This document shows, piece by piece, positions 1 to 5,941 of a stretch of 6,225 nucleotides of DNA. The notes below the pieces were generated by a model, which was not told the DNA's origin, did no database searches, and saw nothing but the letters and a program-made list of their open reading frames with translations. Numbering within the stretch: the first letter of the stretch is position 1; every line of letters begins with the position of its first letter. This DNA comes from Actinomycetota bacterium (GTDB lineage: Bacteria > Actinomycetota > Actinomycetes > Propionibacteriales > Propionibacteriaceae), in assembly GCA_016213595.1 (NCBI GenBank), contig JACRAA010000401.1:1-6225 (forward strand), read 5' to 3'. The position numbers were made by a program, and so were the translations under genes.

Positions 1-1115
1 GCCGAGGCGTACGCACCGATCGCGATCGGCCCGGCCTGTCCGAGCGCGAGCACGCCCGCCTGCCCGGCCGTGACCGTGAAGCCGGCGGCGATGATGGCAT
101 AGATCAGCACCTGCGTCCCCGTTGTCAGCACGTAGTTGTTGCCGAGCATGGGGACGAGGACGCCGCCCAGGACGAGCGCGGCGAGCCACACCCAGCGAGG
201 GATCCGCAACGGACGGCCCTTGCCGAGGAACGTACCGGTCAGTGGCTCGGTGGACAGCAGCGGGACCTTGCCCATGAGGCCGCCCGGCCGGACGATGAGC
301 ACGACGATGAGGACGACGAAGATGATGATCTCTCGCGCCGTGTCGCCGAAGAAGTGGATCCCGAACGCCTCGAGGATGCCCAGGACGAAGCCGCCCAGCA
401 CGGCGCCACCCAGGGAGCCGAGCCCGCCCAGGGTCGCCGCGACGAACGCCGTCATCCCCACGTTGAGGCCGGAGGTCGGGTTGGCGACCCCCACGTACAG
501 CGCGATGAAGACGCCGGCGAGGCCGCCCAGCGCCGAGGCGATCACGAACGCCACGTGCTGGACAGCGCCGACGGGGATTCCCATCTGCAGGGCCGCCTCC
601 TGGTCCTGAGCCGTCGCGCGGATGGCCTGCCCCGTCTTGCCGTACTTGAGGAACGCCGCCATCACCGCCATGACGACGGCCGTGACGCCCAGCATGACGA
701 GGTCGGAGGTGCCGAAGCGCATGCTGCCTAGATGCAGGTTCGACGTGGGAAGGACTTTGGGGAAGACCCGGAACTGCGCGGTGAACGCGATCTGCGACGC
801 GTTGTCGAGGATCTGCGAGACCGCGTAGGTCGACAGCATCGCGGCGAGCGGGAGGAACTTCGCCAGGGGCCGTACGACCGCGATGTTGATGACCAGCCCG
901 AGCCCTGCGCAGATGAGGAGCACGAGCGGCAGCGCGATCCAGAACGACAGCCCGAGCTCCGCCACGAAGAACCACGCCAGCATGGCGCCCAGGCCGAAGA
1001 ACGAGAACTGGGCGAAGTTGACGACGTTCATGACGCCGAAGACGAGAGAGATGCCGACCGCTCCGAGGGCGTACACGTTCCCTCGGAGCAGGCCGGCGAT
1101 CAGAGTGTCGAACAA
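1..1115 (-). CDS. Fused LivH-LivM branched-chain amino acid-type ABC permease (3' partial)
   Basis: Inner-membrane permease of a Liv/HAAT-type ABC importer; 371 codons are visible and the frame is still open at the window edge. Residues 1 to about 280 form a full LivH-like domain: early motif GVMNVVNFAQFSFFGLGAML, the cytoplasmic EAA-like loop near residues 164-185 (RATAQDQEAALQMGIP), a glycine-rich GGLGSLGGAVLGG segment, and the usual LivH ending around RPGGLMG (R276). The frame then continues without a stop through a basic linker into a new membrane segment (about 308-324, WVWLAALVLGGVLVPML) and a LivM-like motif from G351 (GQAGVLALGQAGPIAIGAY). I chose TTG at 1115: AAGGG lies 9 nt upstream inside the end of the preceding gene, and the next ATG would delete the first membrane helix. 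It starts 5 nt after the binding-protein stop codon, so translation is probably coupled. LivH and LivM are usually separate proteins; the fusion is seen directly, but its C-terminal extent lies outside the window. Confidence 0.9.
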   Translation of the reverse strand, partial: MFDTLIAGLLRGNVYALGAVGISLVFGVMNVVNFAQFSFFGLGAMLAWFFVAELGLSFWIALPLVLLICAGLGLVINIAVVRPLAKFLPLAAMLSTYAVSQILDNASQIAFTAQFRVFPKVLPTSNLHLGSMRFGTSDLVMLGVTAVVMAVMAAFLKYGKTGQAIRATAQDQEAALQMGIPVGAVQHVAFVIASALGGLAGVFIALYVGVANPTSGLNVGMTAFVAATLGGLGSLGGAVLGGFVLGILEAFGIHFFGDTAREIIIFVVLIVVLIVRPGGLMGKVPLLSTEPLTGTFLGKGRPLRIPRWVWLAALVLGGVLVPMLGNNYVLTTGTQVLIYAIIAAGFTVTAGQAGVLALGQAGPIAIGAYAS

Positions 1116-1120
1116 TGTCG

Positions 1121-2281
1121 TCAGCCCTTGTACTCGACCCACTTGCCACCGGTGAGGATGGTCGGGGTGAGCTGGGGCGAGGCCACGCGGCGGGTCGCCT
1201 GGTCGAAGGTGATCTTGCCGTAGACGACGCTGGGGACGTCCTTGAGCTGCTGGAAGCCCTTGAGGATCCCGTCCCGCGAGGTGCCGCCGGTCTTGGCAGC
1301 CGCCACGGCGACGTTCAGCGCGTCGTACGCCCCGGCCTCGAAGCTGGTGACGTGCGCCTCCTTCGGGTACTTGTCCTTGAATGCCTTCACGAACGCCTGC
1401 ACCGCGGTGTTGCTGCTGGTCTCCAGGAACTGCGCGCCGATGATCGAGCCGGTCGCGTCAGGCGTCCCGTCGAACGACGCCTCGTCCTGGCCGCCGTAGA
1501 ACGTGCCCTTGTAGCCGATCGCGCGGAGCTGGCTCACGAGCTTCGCCGCGTCCGGGCCGTACCCGATGTGGACGAACGCGTCCGGCTTCCCGGCGACCGC
1601 CTTGCTGAGCGACGGACGGTAGTCGTCCGAGCTGTCGAGGACGCCCTCGGCGTCGGTGATCTTCAGGCCGATCTTGTCGGCCTCCGCCTTGAACGCGTTG
1701 AACGCCGGGATCCCCCAGTCGGCGGTGTTGAGGTAGGTGAGGCCCACCGTGTTCACGCCGCGGCTCTTGATGTAGTCGGCGGTCCACACGTACGTGTCGC
1801 TCGTCGTGATCGAGGTCGACCACTGGTACTGCGAACCCTTCTGCGTGAATGCCGGGTTCGAGTTGTTGAAGCCGTACTGGACGAGCTTGCCCGAGGTGTA
1901 CAGCGGCGCCGCGGGGATCGACGCCGCCGAGGAGTAGTCGCCGAACACGAGCGAGACGCTGTTGTCCCCCACGAACTTCTGGGCGACCGCGACGGACTGC
2001 TTGGGGTCGGACTGCGAGTCCTCGTACTTGAGGGCCACCGGGTGGCCGTTGATGCCGCCCGCGGCGTTGACCTGGTCGACCGCGAGGTCGAAGGCCTTCT
2101 TGAACTGCTCGCCGTACTGGGCGTACTGCCCGGTGATCGCAGCGGACACGCCGAAGGTGACGGTGCCCTTCGTCGAGGCGCTGCCGGCGGCACTCGCGTT
2201 GGAGCAGGCCGCGAGCCCTACGGTCAGGCCGGCGGCGAGGACGACTGCTCCGAGTCGTCGTCTGCGAAGGATCGGGTTCAT
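1121..2281 (-). CDS. Substrate-binding lipoprotein of Liv/HAAT-type ABC transporter
   Basis: Extracytoplasmic solute-binding protein, 386 aa, of the LivJ/LivK type (periplasmic-binding-protein type 1 fold, Peripla_BP_6 family), which captures the solute for the downstream permease. The N-terminus is a lipoprotein signal: basic MNPILRRRRLG, a hydrophobic core, and lipobox LAAC with lipidation expected on Cys26, followed by a flexible Ser/Ala/Gly stretch. The mature domain starts at VTFGVSAAITGQYAQYG, typical of this family, then AVDQVNAAGGINGHPVAL and YEDSQSDP; FEAGAYDALNVAVAAA and YGKITFDQ near the end are also typical. A longer reading from GTG at 2344, overlapping the previous stop as GTGA, would add 21 polar residues before the signal peptide; I prefer ATG 2281, preceded by a weak purine-rich site (GAGAGAGAG). 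It is 59 nt downstream of the UroD-like gene. The ligand cannot be read from sequence; this family binds amino acids, amides, urea and aromatic acids among others. Confidence 0.93.
   Translation of the reverse strand: MNPILRRRRLGAVVLAAGLTVGLAACSNASAAGSASTKGTVTFGVSAAITGQYAQYGEQFKKAFDLAVDQVNAAGGINGHPVALKYEDSQSDPKQSVAVAQKFVGDNSVSLVFGDYSSAASIPAAPLYTSGKLVQYGFNNSNPAFTQKGSQYQWSTSITTSDTYVWTADYIKSRGVNTVGLTYLNTADWGIPAFNAFKAEADKIGLKITDAEGVLDSSDDYRPSLSKAVAGKPDAFVHIGYGPDAAKLVSQLRAIGYKGTFYGGQDEASFDGTPDATGSIIGAQFLETSSNTAVQAFVKAFKDKYPKEAHVTSFEAGAYDALNVAVAAAKTGGTSRDGILKGFQQLKDVPSVVYGKITFDQATRRVASPQLTPTILTGGKWVEYKG
1125..1129 (-). promoter_or_regulatory. Ribosome binding site supporting the TTG start of the permease
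   Basis: AAGGG on the minus strand, inside the last codons of the binding-protein gene and 9 nt before TTG 1115. No ATG or GTG start is available that would keep the first membrane helix, so this site supports the rare TTG start. Confidence 0.55.
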
Positions 2282-2340
2282 GGTTCTCTCTCTCGGTGTC
2301 GCTGTCGATCGGATCGATGTGGTGGTCGGGTCTGAAGGAG

Positions 2341-3426
2341 TCACCGCGCGTCTCTCAGTCGGCGCAGGGAGTCAGGGTCGGCCGGGGTGGGGATGGTGCA
2401 GCTCGGCGCGAGCAGGAACGGGCGCTGCGGGGCCGCCGCGAGCGTCGCGTCGAGCTGGGCCGCCACGGCGGTACGGTCGGCGTCCGCGGCGAAGAGCTCG
2501 TTGTTGACGCCGCCGACCACCGTGAGCCCGAAGTCGGTGTCGAGCGCCGGGTTCCCGGGCTGGAACTGGTCCCACTGGAGGGCGTCGGCACGGTAGTCCG
2601 CGAACCACTCCGGGTGTGAGTCGGCGCGGCAGGTGTGGAGGACGACGAGACCGTCACCGACCGCGTCGAGCACCTGACGGTCGTACGGACGGGAGTAGGT
2701 GTCGAACGCGGCCTTGTCGAAGTGGCCGGCGCTGGCGGTCCCGGTGACGGCGTAGAAGATGCCGTCGAGCCCTGCACCCCCCTCCTCGACGGGCGCGACG
2801 AGGGCGGCGACGTAGTCGGCGAACGTCTGCGCGATCGCGGCCAGGGCGGCATGGGTGAGCTGGCTGTCGCTGCCCAGCAGCTCCTCGTGGGTGAACGAGG
2901 TGCTGGAGCCCGCGACCTGCGCGCCCGGGTACAGGGGAAGACCCGCGAGCTGGAGCAGTACGGACAGGGGCGAGAACACCGTCTGGAGCAGTGCGCGGTC
3001 CGCCAGCTGCTGGCGGATCAGCCGCGCGGAGGCGAGGTGCTCGGCAAGGACCGGGTTGGTGCGGGGGTCCAGCGGCCGGATCGCGGCGAGGTCCGCGGGG
3101 GCGGCGATCGCGGCCGACACCTGACGCGGTACGACACCGACGTAGTCGTCGGGGTCGAAGACCGAGCCCCAGGCCTCCGAGTAGTAGACCGCGCGGGGGT
3201 TGATCTTGACCCAGTCCCAGTCCCAGGCACGGTTGAAGTCGACGGTCGCGGTGGCGAAGCGCACCGGGTCGTACTCCTCACCCACGAAGTGCTGCCAGGC
3301 GCTCGTGAGGAACGGCGTCGTGGAGGTCCCCCGCAGCAGGGCGGCGAGCTCGAGGCGACGGTCTGGGCGGTCGCTCGCGGCAGGAGCGTGGGGCTGCCTG
3401 GGGAGGGTGACGGACTGTACGGACAT
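2341..3426 (-). CDS. Uroporphyrinogen decarboxylase-superfamily protein, methyltransferase-like
   Basis: A 361-aa protein of the UROD superfamily (TIM barrel). Family-like segments are LAALLRGTSTTPFLTSAWQH near the N-terminus, WDWDWVKINPRAVYYSEAWG, GLVVLHTCR at the end of a strand, and a C-terminal FLLAPSCTIPTPADPDSLRR block resembling the superfamily ending. It is probably not HemE: the HemE N-terminal arginine-rich signature (RQAGRYLPEYR type) is missing. It does keep H264-x-C266 and, 77 residues on, C343, matching the H-x-C-Xn-C zinc site known from corrinoid-dependent methyltransferases MtaA, MtbA and CmuA of this superfamily. A methyl-transfer role is therefore plausible, but no corrinoid protein is visible in the window. 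ATG 3426 is chosen because AGGAG (3437-3441) lies 10 nt upstream; an upstream in-frame start would add 12 residues. It appears to be the first gene of the operon with the binding protein and permease. Substrate unknown. Confidence 0.85.
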   Translation of the reverse strand: MSVQSVTLPRQPHAPAASDRPDRRLELAALLRGTSTTPFLTSAWQHFVGEEYDPVRFATATVDFNRAWDWDWVKINPRAVYYSEAWGSVFDPDDYVGVVPRQVSAAIAAPADLAAIRPLDPRTNPVLAEHLASARLIRQQLADRALLQTVFSPLSVLLQLAGLPLYPGAQVAGSSTSFTHEELLGSDSQLTHAALAAIAQTFADYVAALVAPVEEGGAGLDGIFYAVTGTASAGHFDKAAFDTYSRPYDRQVLDAVGDGLVVLHTCRADSHPEWFADYRADALQWDQFQPGNPALDTDFGLTVVGGVNNELFAADADRTAVAAQLDATLAAAPQRPFLLAPSCTIPTPADPDSLRRLRDAR

Positions 3427-3436
3427 GGTGAGGATT

Positions 3437-3441
3437 CTCCT
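3437..3441 (-). promoter_or_regulatory. Ribosome binding site of the UroD-like gene
   Basis: AGGAG read on the minus strand, 10 nt before ATG 3426. It decides the start against the in-frame codon at 3462, which has no comparable site. Confidence 0.6.
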
Positions 3442-3532
3442 GGAATGAGGGCGCAGAAACATTCATGGGCCTGCACCGGAATCAGCAACCCGCGGTGCGG
3501 CTCATGTATTCCGGGTCAGATGTCGAGGGTCA

Positions 3533-3550
3533 GGGAAAGCATGGGAAAGC
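3533..3550. repeat. Direct repeat GGGAAAGC x2, 10-bp period
   Basis: GGGAAAGC occurs at 3533-3540 and again at 3543-3550, one helical turn apart, about 107-124 bp upstream of the UroD-like gene start. This position and period would suit an activator binding to one face of the helix, but the repeat is short and no regulator is visible. Confidence 0.35.
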
Positions 3551-3714
3551 CGTTGAATGGCGGAGGACAATTCCGCACCCGTGGCGCAGCTATGCGATGT
3601 GGGATACGGACGAGGGTTCCTGGCGGGAGCCTGTGCACGGGGCGGAGCGCGAAACGACGCTGGGTGGCCATCACCTCTCGGCCGCCTCCTGCCATGGAGG
3701 ACATGTGGCCGTGA

Positions 3715-3978
3715 CTAGGGCGAGGCGGTCAGTTCACGCTCGACATACAGCACCGACAGGTACAACAGCGACAGGACGTGGCAGCGCGCATCGCACGGTG
3801 GCTGTCGCCACTCATCGATCGGCTCATCACAGTTCGCTTCCTCGGTGCTGGGCGCGTCGCTTCTCAGGGCGCCGTCCAGGTCCTGTCCAGGACCGGATGT
3901 GGCAGACGATAACAACTGAACCCATTCATCTGCAAGATCGTCCAGATTGCGGACGCGCCGGGACGGAACATGCCTCAT
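3715..3978 (-). CDS. Possible small hypothetical protein (87 aa)
   Basis: An ATG-to-TAG frame of 87 codons that I do not recognise. For it: AAGGA lies 6 nt before the ATG, about 70 percent of third positions are G or C (rising in the second half), and the translation is not low-complexity. It has a basic start (MRHVPSRRVRNL), a helix-prone stretch (DDLADEWVQLLSS), an acidic middle with several Asp/Glu and two Cys near CDARC, and a leucine-rich end (HVLSLLYLSVLYVE). Against it: no family resemblance, weaker codon bias than the neighbours (codons such as TTA and AGA occur), and location in a repeat-rich intergenic region. It reads in the same direction as the UroD-like operon, ending about 290 nt upstream of that gene's start. 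It could be a small regulator, a decayed remnant, or chance. Confidence 0.28.
   Translation of the reverse strand: MRHVPSRRVRNLDDLADEWVQLLSSATSGPGQDLDGALRSDAPSTEEANCDEPIDEWRQPPCDARCHVLSLLYLSVLYVERELTASP
3879..3894. repeat. Perfect 7-bp palindrome with 2-nt centre
   Basis: GGTCCTG TC CAGGACC; the arms are exact reverse complements. GTCCAGG is also repeated directly at 3874-3880 and 3885-3891. It lies inside the possible 87-codon ORF, so if that ORF is not real this could be an operator-like site. Short enough to occur by chance. Confidence 0.4.
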
Positions 3979-3989
3979 CGCATTCCTTC

Positions 3990-4035
3990 GTCCTCGTCAT
4001 TCCGACCTGCCGTCCTCCGCGGGAATGACGAGGAC
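3990..4035. repeat. Perfect 14-bp inverted repeat with 18-nt spacer
   Basis: Left arm GTCCTCGTCATTCC (3990-4003) and right arm GGAATGACGAGGAC (4022-4035) are exact reverse complements; the spacer is 4004-4021. On the minus strand it ends 11 nt before the start of the possible 87-codon ORF, so it would sit in that ORF's leader or promoter. It could be an operator for a dimeric regulator or an RNA hairpin. There is no T-tract, so it is not a typical intrinsic terminator. Confidence 0.8.
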
Positions 4036-4153
4036 CACCACCGACAATGGCTCGCCCGCCACGCCGGGCGGTTGGGGCTGACCGCAAGCCATGCCTGACC
4101 GTGCTCCCTGGGCTCCCTGAGGGGTGGCGTCGCGTGTCGGGGGCCCGAGGCGC

Positions 4154-4320
4154 GGGTCCCGTGACGGGGTGGTTATGGGAGGCACACACCGCGCCCGGAA
4201 GGCTGACTCCCGTGATCGCGTGGTTCTGAGCCCGATCTGAGCCCCGACACCCACCAGTTCACGGGAGTGAGATCTGACGCGGACCGGCGCGCTCGTCGTA
4301 ACCACCTGATCACGGGAGTC
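4154..4320. repeat. Four copies of a 24-bp degenerate repeat in + + - - arrangement
   Basis: Copies lie at 4154-4177 (+), 4205-4228 (+), 4246-4269 (-) and 4297-4320 (-). All share CTCCCGTGA or GTCCCGTGA, and GTGGTT or GTGGGT starts five bases further on. Against the copy at 4205-4228, the others match at 18, 17 and 20 of 24 positions. Outer steps are both 51 bp and the inner step is 41 bp, so the array is symmetric about position 4237. The copies at 4205 and 4297 alone give a 21-bp inverted repeat with 19 matches. It ends 166 bp before the gnd start. It could be a cluster of protein-binding sites or a small dispersed repeat element. Confidence 0.75.
4225..4247 (+). repeat. Short tandem repeat TCTGAGCCC(C)GA x2
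   Basis: TCTGAGCCCGA (4225-4235) is followed directly by TCTGAGCCCCGA (4236-4247), differing by one C. It sits on the symmetry centre of the four-copy array and overlaps the ends of its two inner copies. Confidence 0.6.
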
Positions 4321-4476
4321 GGGCTGGAATCCTCGGCCGACCAGTGCACACGGAAACAGGACGCAACGGCGCGAGATCCCCATCCGCCTCCCGCCAGAAT
4401 GTCTCCTGAGACTCTGGGCTCGCCCGCCACCACCCTGCGGGTCGATGCTTGGACCCAGCAGCAACAGTCGAGCACC

Positions 4477-4482
4477 GAGGAG
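4477..4482 (+). promoter_or_regulatory. Ribosome binding site of gnd
   Basis: GAGGAG 4 nt before ATG 4487. It selects this start over the in-frame ATG at 4445, which would add 14 residues unlike the family N-terminus and has no such site. Confidence 0.6.
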
Positions 4483-4486
4483 TGCA

Positions 4487-5941
4487 ATGAACGACACGAC
4501 CGCGTCAGCCCAGATCGGCGTCATCGGCATGGCCGTCATGGGGTCGAACCTGGCTCGGAACTTCGCCCACCACGGCTACCGGACCGCCATCTTCAACCGC
4601 ACGTACGCGAAGACCGCTGAGGTGCTGAAGGACTTCCCCGAGGAGGGGTTCCTCGGCTCGGAGAAGCTCGAGGACTTCGTGGCGAGCCTCGAGAAGCCGC
4701 GGCGCGTCATCCTCATGGTGAAGGCCGGTCCCGCGACCGACGCGACGATCAACTCCCTGGTACCGCTCCTCGAGCCCGGGGACATCGTCATCGACGGTGG
4801 AAACTCGTTCTTCCAGGACACACGTCGCCGTGAGGCGGCGCTGCGGGAGCACGACCTCCACTTCGTGGGCTGTGGGATCTCCGGTGGTGAGACCGGCGCC
4901 CTCGAGGGCCCGTCCGTGATGCCCGGCGGGTCGGAGCACGCATACACGTACGTGGGCAAGATGCTCGAGGACATCTCGGCGAAGGTCGGGCCAGGAGGCG
5001 ACGAGCCCTGCTGCACGTACATCGGCACCGACGGCGCCGGCCACTTCGTGAAGATGGTCCACAACGGCATCGAGTACGCCGACATGCAGTTCATCGGCGA
5101 GGCGTACGAGCTGCTCAAGGGCATCGGGCTCTCGGCAGCCGAGGCCGCGGATGTGTTCGCCCAGTGGAACACCGGGGACCTCGACTCGTACCTCATCGAG
5201 ATCACCTCCGAGGTGCTCCGGCAGGTGGACGGCAAGACCGGGAAGCCCCTGGTAGACGTCATCGTCGACGCCGCCGGAATGAAGGGCACGGGCACGTGGA
5301 CCGTCCAGGAGGCGCTCCGGCTCGGTGTTCCGGTCGACTCCATCTCCGAGGCGGTCTTCGCCCGGGCCGTCTCGTCCAGCCCTGAGCTCCGCAAGGCGGG
5401 ACAGGCCGCGCTCAGCGGGCCTTCGGGCATCACCGGCGAGGACATGGAGGCGCTCGTCGACGACATCCGCCAGGCGCTCTGGTCGGCCAAGGTCGTCGCG
5501 TACGCCCAGGGCCTCGACCTCATCAAGGGCGGCGCCGCCGAGTACGGCTGGGACATCGACGTCGCGGCATGCGCGCGGATCTGGCGTGGCGGCTGCATCA
5601 TCCGGGCCAAGCTGCTCGACCGCATCTCGAACGAGTACGCGGCCAACAACCTGGTGACCCTGCTCGAGGCGCCCACGATCAAGGCCGAGCTCGGCAAGGC
5701 GCAGGACGCGTGGCGCCGGGTCGTCACCCTGGCCATCGCCGGCGGCGTGCCGGTCCCGGGCTTCTCCTCGGCCCTCGCCTACTACGACGCCGTGCGCGCG
5801 CCCCGCCTGAACGCGGCCCTCACCCAAGGGCTGCGCGACTTCTTCGGCGCCCACACGTACAAGCGGGTCGACTCGGAGGGGACGTTCCACACGCTGTGGT
5901 CCGGTGACCGCAGTGAGATCGAGGCCGCCGACACCCACTGA
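4487..5941 (+). CDS. gnd: 6-phosphogluconate dehydrogenase, decarboxylating (NADP-type)
   Basis: Complete 484-aa cytoplasmic enzyme of the oxidative pentose phosphate pathway: 6-phosphogluconate to ribulose 5-phosphate and CO2, reducing NAD(P). The N-terminal Rossmann nucleotide-binding motif is GVIGMAVMGSN (residues 11-21), followed by VIDGGNSFFQDTRRR. The substrate site GISGGETGALEGPSVMPGG includes S132-G-G-E135. The catalytic block GHFVKMVHNGIEYADMQ gives the conserved general-base Lys189 and general-acid Glu196. The all-helical C-terminal domain shows KGTGTWT (K266), WRGGCIIRAKLL and PVPGFSSALAYYDAVRAPRL, and the tail FFGAHTYKRVDSEGTFHTLW is typical of the long (about 470-485 residue) homodimeric form. 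No key residue is missing and the length is normal. It is divergent from the Liv operon and followed immediately by the deacylase gene, with which it may be cotranscribed. Confidence 0.97.
   Translation: MNDTTASAQIGVIGMAVMGSNLARNFAHHGYRTAIFNRTYAKTAEVLKDFPEEGFLGSEKLEDFVASLEKPRRVILMVKAGPATDATINSLVPLLEPGDIVIDGGNSFFQDTRRREAALREHDLHFVGCGISGGETGALEGPSVMPGGSEHAYTYVGKMLEDISAKVGPGGDEPCCTYIGTDGAGHFVKMVHNGIEYADMQFIGEAYELLKGIGLSAAEAADVFAQWNTGDLDSYLIEITSEVLRQVDGKTGKPLVDVIVDAAGMKGTGTWTVQEALRLGVPVDSISEAVFARAVSSSPELRKAGQAALSGPSGITGEDMEALVDDIRQALWSAKVVAYAQGLDLIKGGAAEYGWDIDVAACARIWRGGCIIRAKLLDRISNEYAANNLVTLLEAPTIKAELGKAQDAWRRVVTLAIAGGVPVPGFSSALAYYDAVRAPRLNAALTQGLRDFFGAHTYKRVDSEGTFHTLWSGDRSEIEAADTH

Larger units (their letters stand above)
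3427..4486. other. Divergent intergenic region of about 1.06 kb
   Basis: Lies between the divergent UroD-like/Liv operon (minus) and gnd (plus), so it must hold promoters for both. Base composition is less G/C-extreme than the flanking genes, and the open frames here are mostly low-complexity Arg/Pro/Ser translations typical of spurious frames in GC-rich DNA. I could not pick a convincing -35/-10 pair by eye. It contains the short repeats and the possible 87-codon ORF listed separately. I found no tRNA T-loop-like sequence and no recognisable riboswitch core or mobile-element gene. Confidence 0.7.

Noticed and set aside
1115..2335. 406-codon open frame on the plus strand over the binding-protein gene
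   Set aside because: It is a mirror of a clear lipoprotein gene, with an Arg/Val/Glu-rich translation and no family resemblance.
3427..3520. Possible promoter TTGCTG...ATGAAT for the UroD-like operon
   Set aside because: Only three of six bases match the -35 consensus and no acceptable -10 lies at 16-18 bp; too weak to annotate.
3685..3700. CCTCC...GGAGG hairpin as a terminator for the small ORF
   Set aside because: Five-base arms and no following T-tract on either strand.
3465..4028. 187-codon plus-strand frame in the intergenic region
   Set aside because: No ribosome binding site, and a His/Arg/Thr-rich translation without domain-like segments.
3427..4100. Cobalamin riboswitch ahead of the methyltransferase-like gene
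   Set aside because: I looked for a B12-box and a conserved core on the minus strand because of the corrinoid link and found no convincing match.
4154..4320. Reading the repeat array as a CRISPR array or parS sites
   Set aside because: The copies alternate in orientation, are degenerate and few, and do not match the GTTTCACGTGAAAC-type parS sequence.
4401..4412. GTCTC CT GAGAC palindrome upstream of gnd
   Set aside because: Five-base arms are expected by chance in a region this long; no supporting context.
3997..4539. 180-codon minus-strand frame spanning the repeat array and the gnd start
   Set aside because: It overlaps the gnd N-terminus antisense and the repeat array; the translation is Arg/Pro/Gly/Ser-rich and unrecognisable.
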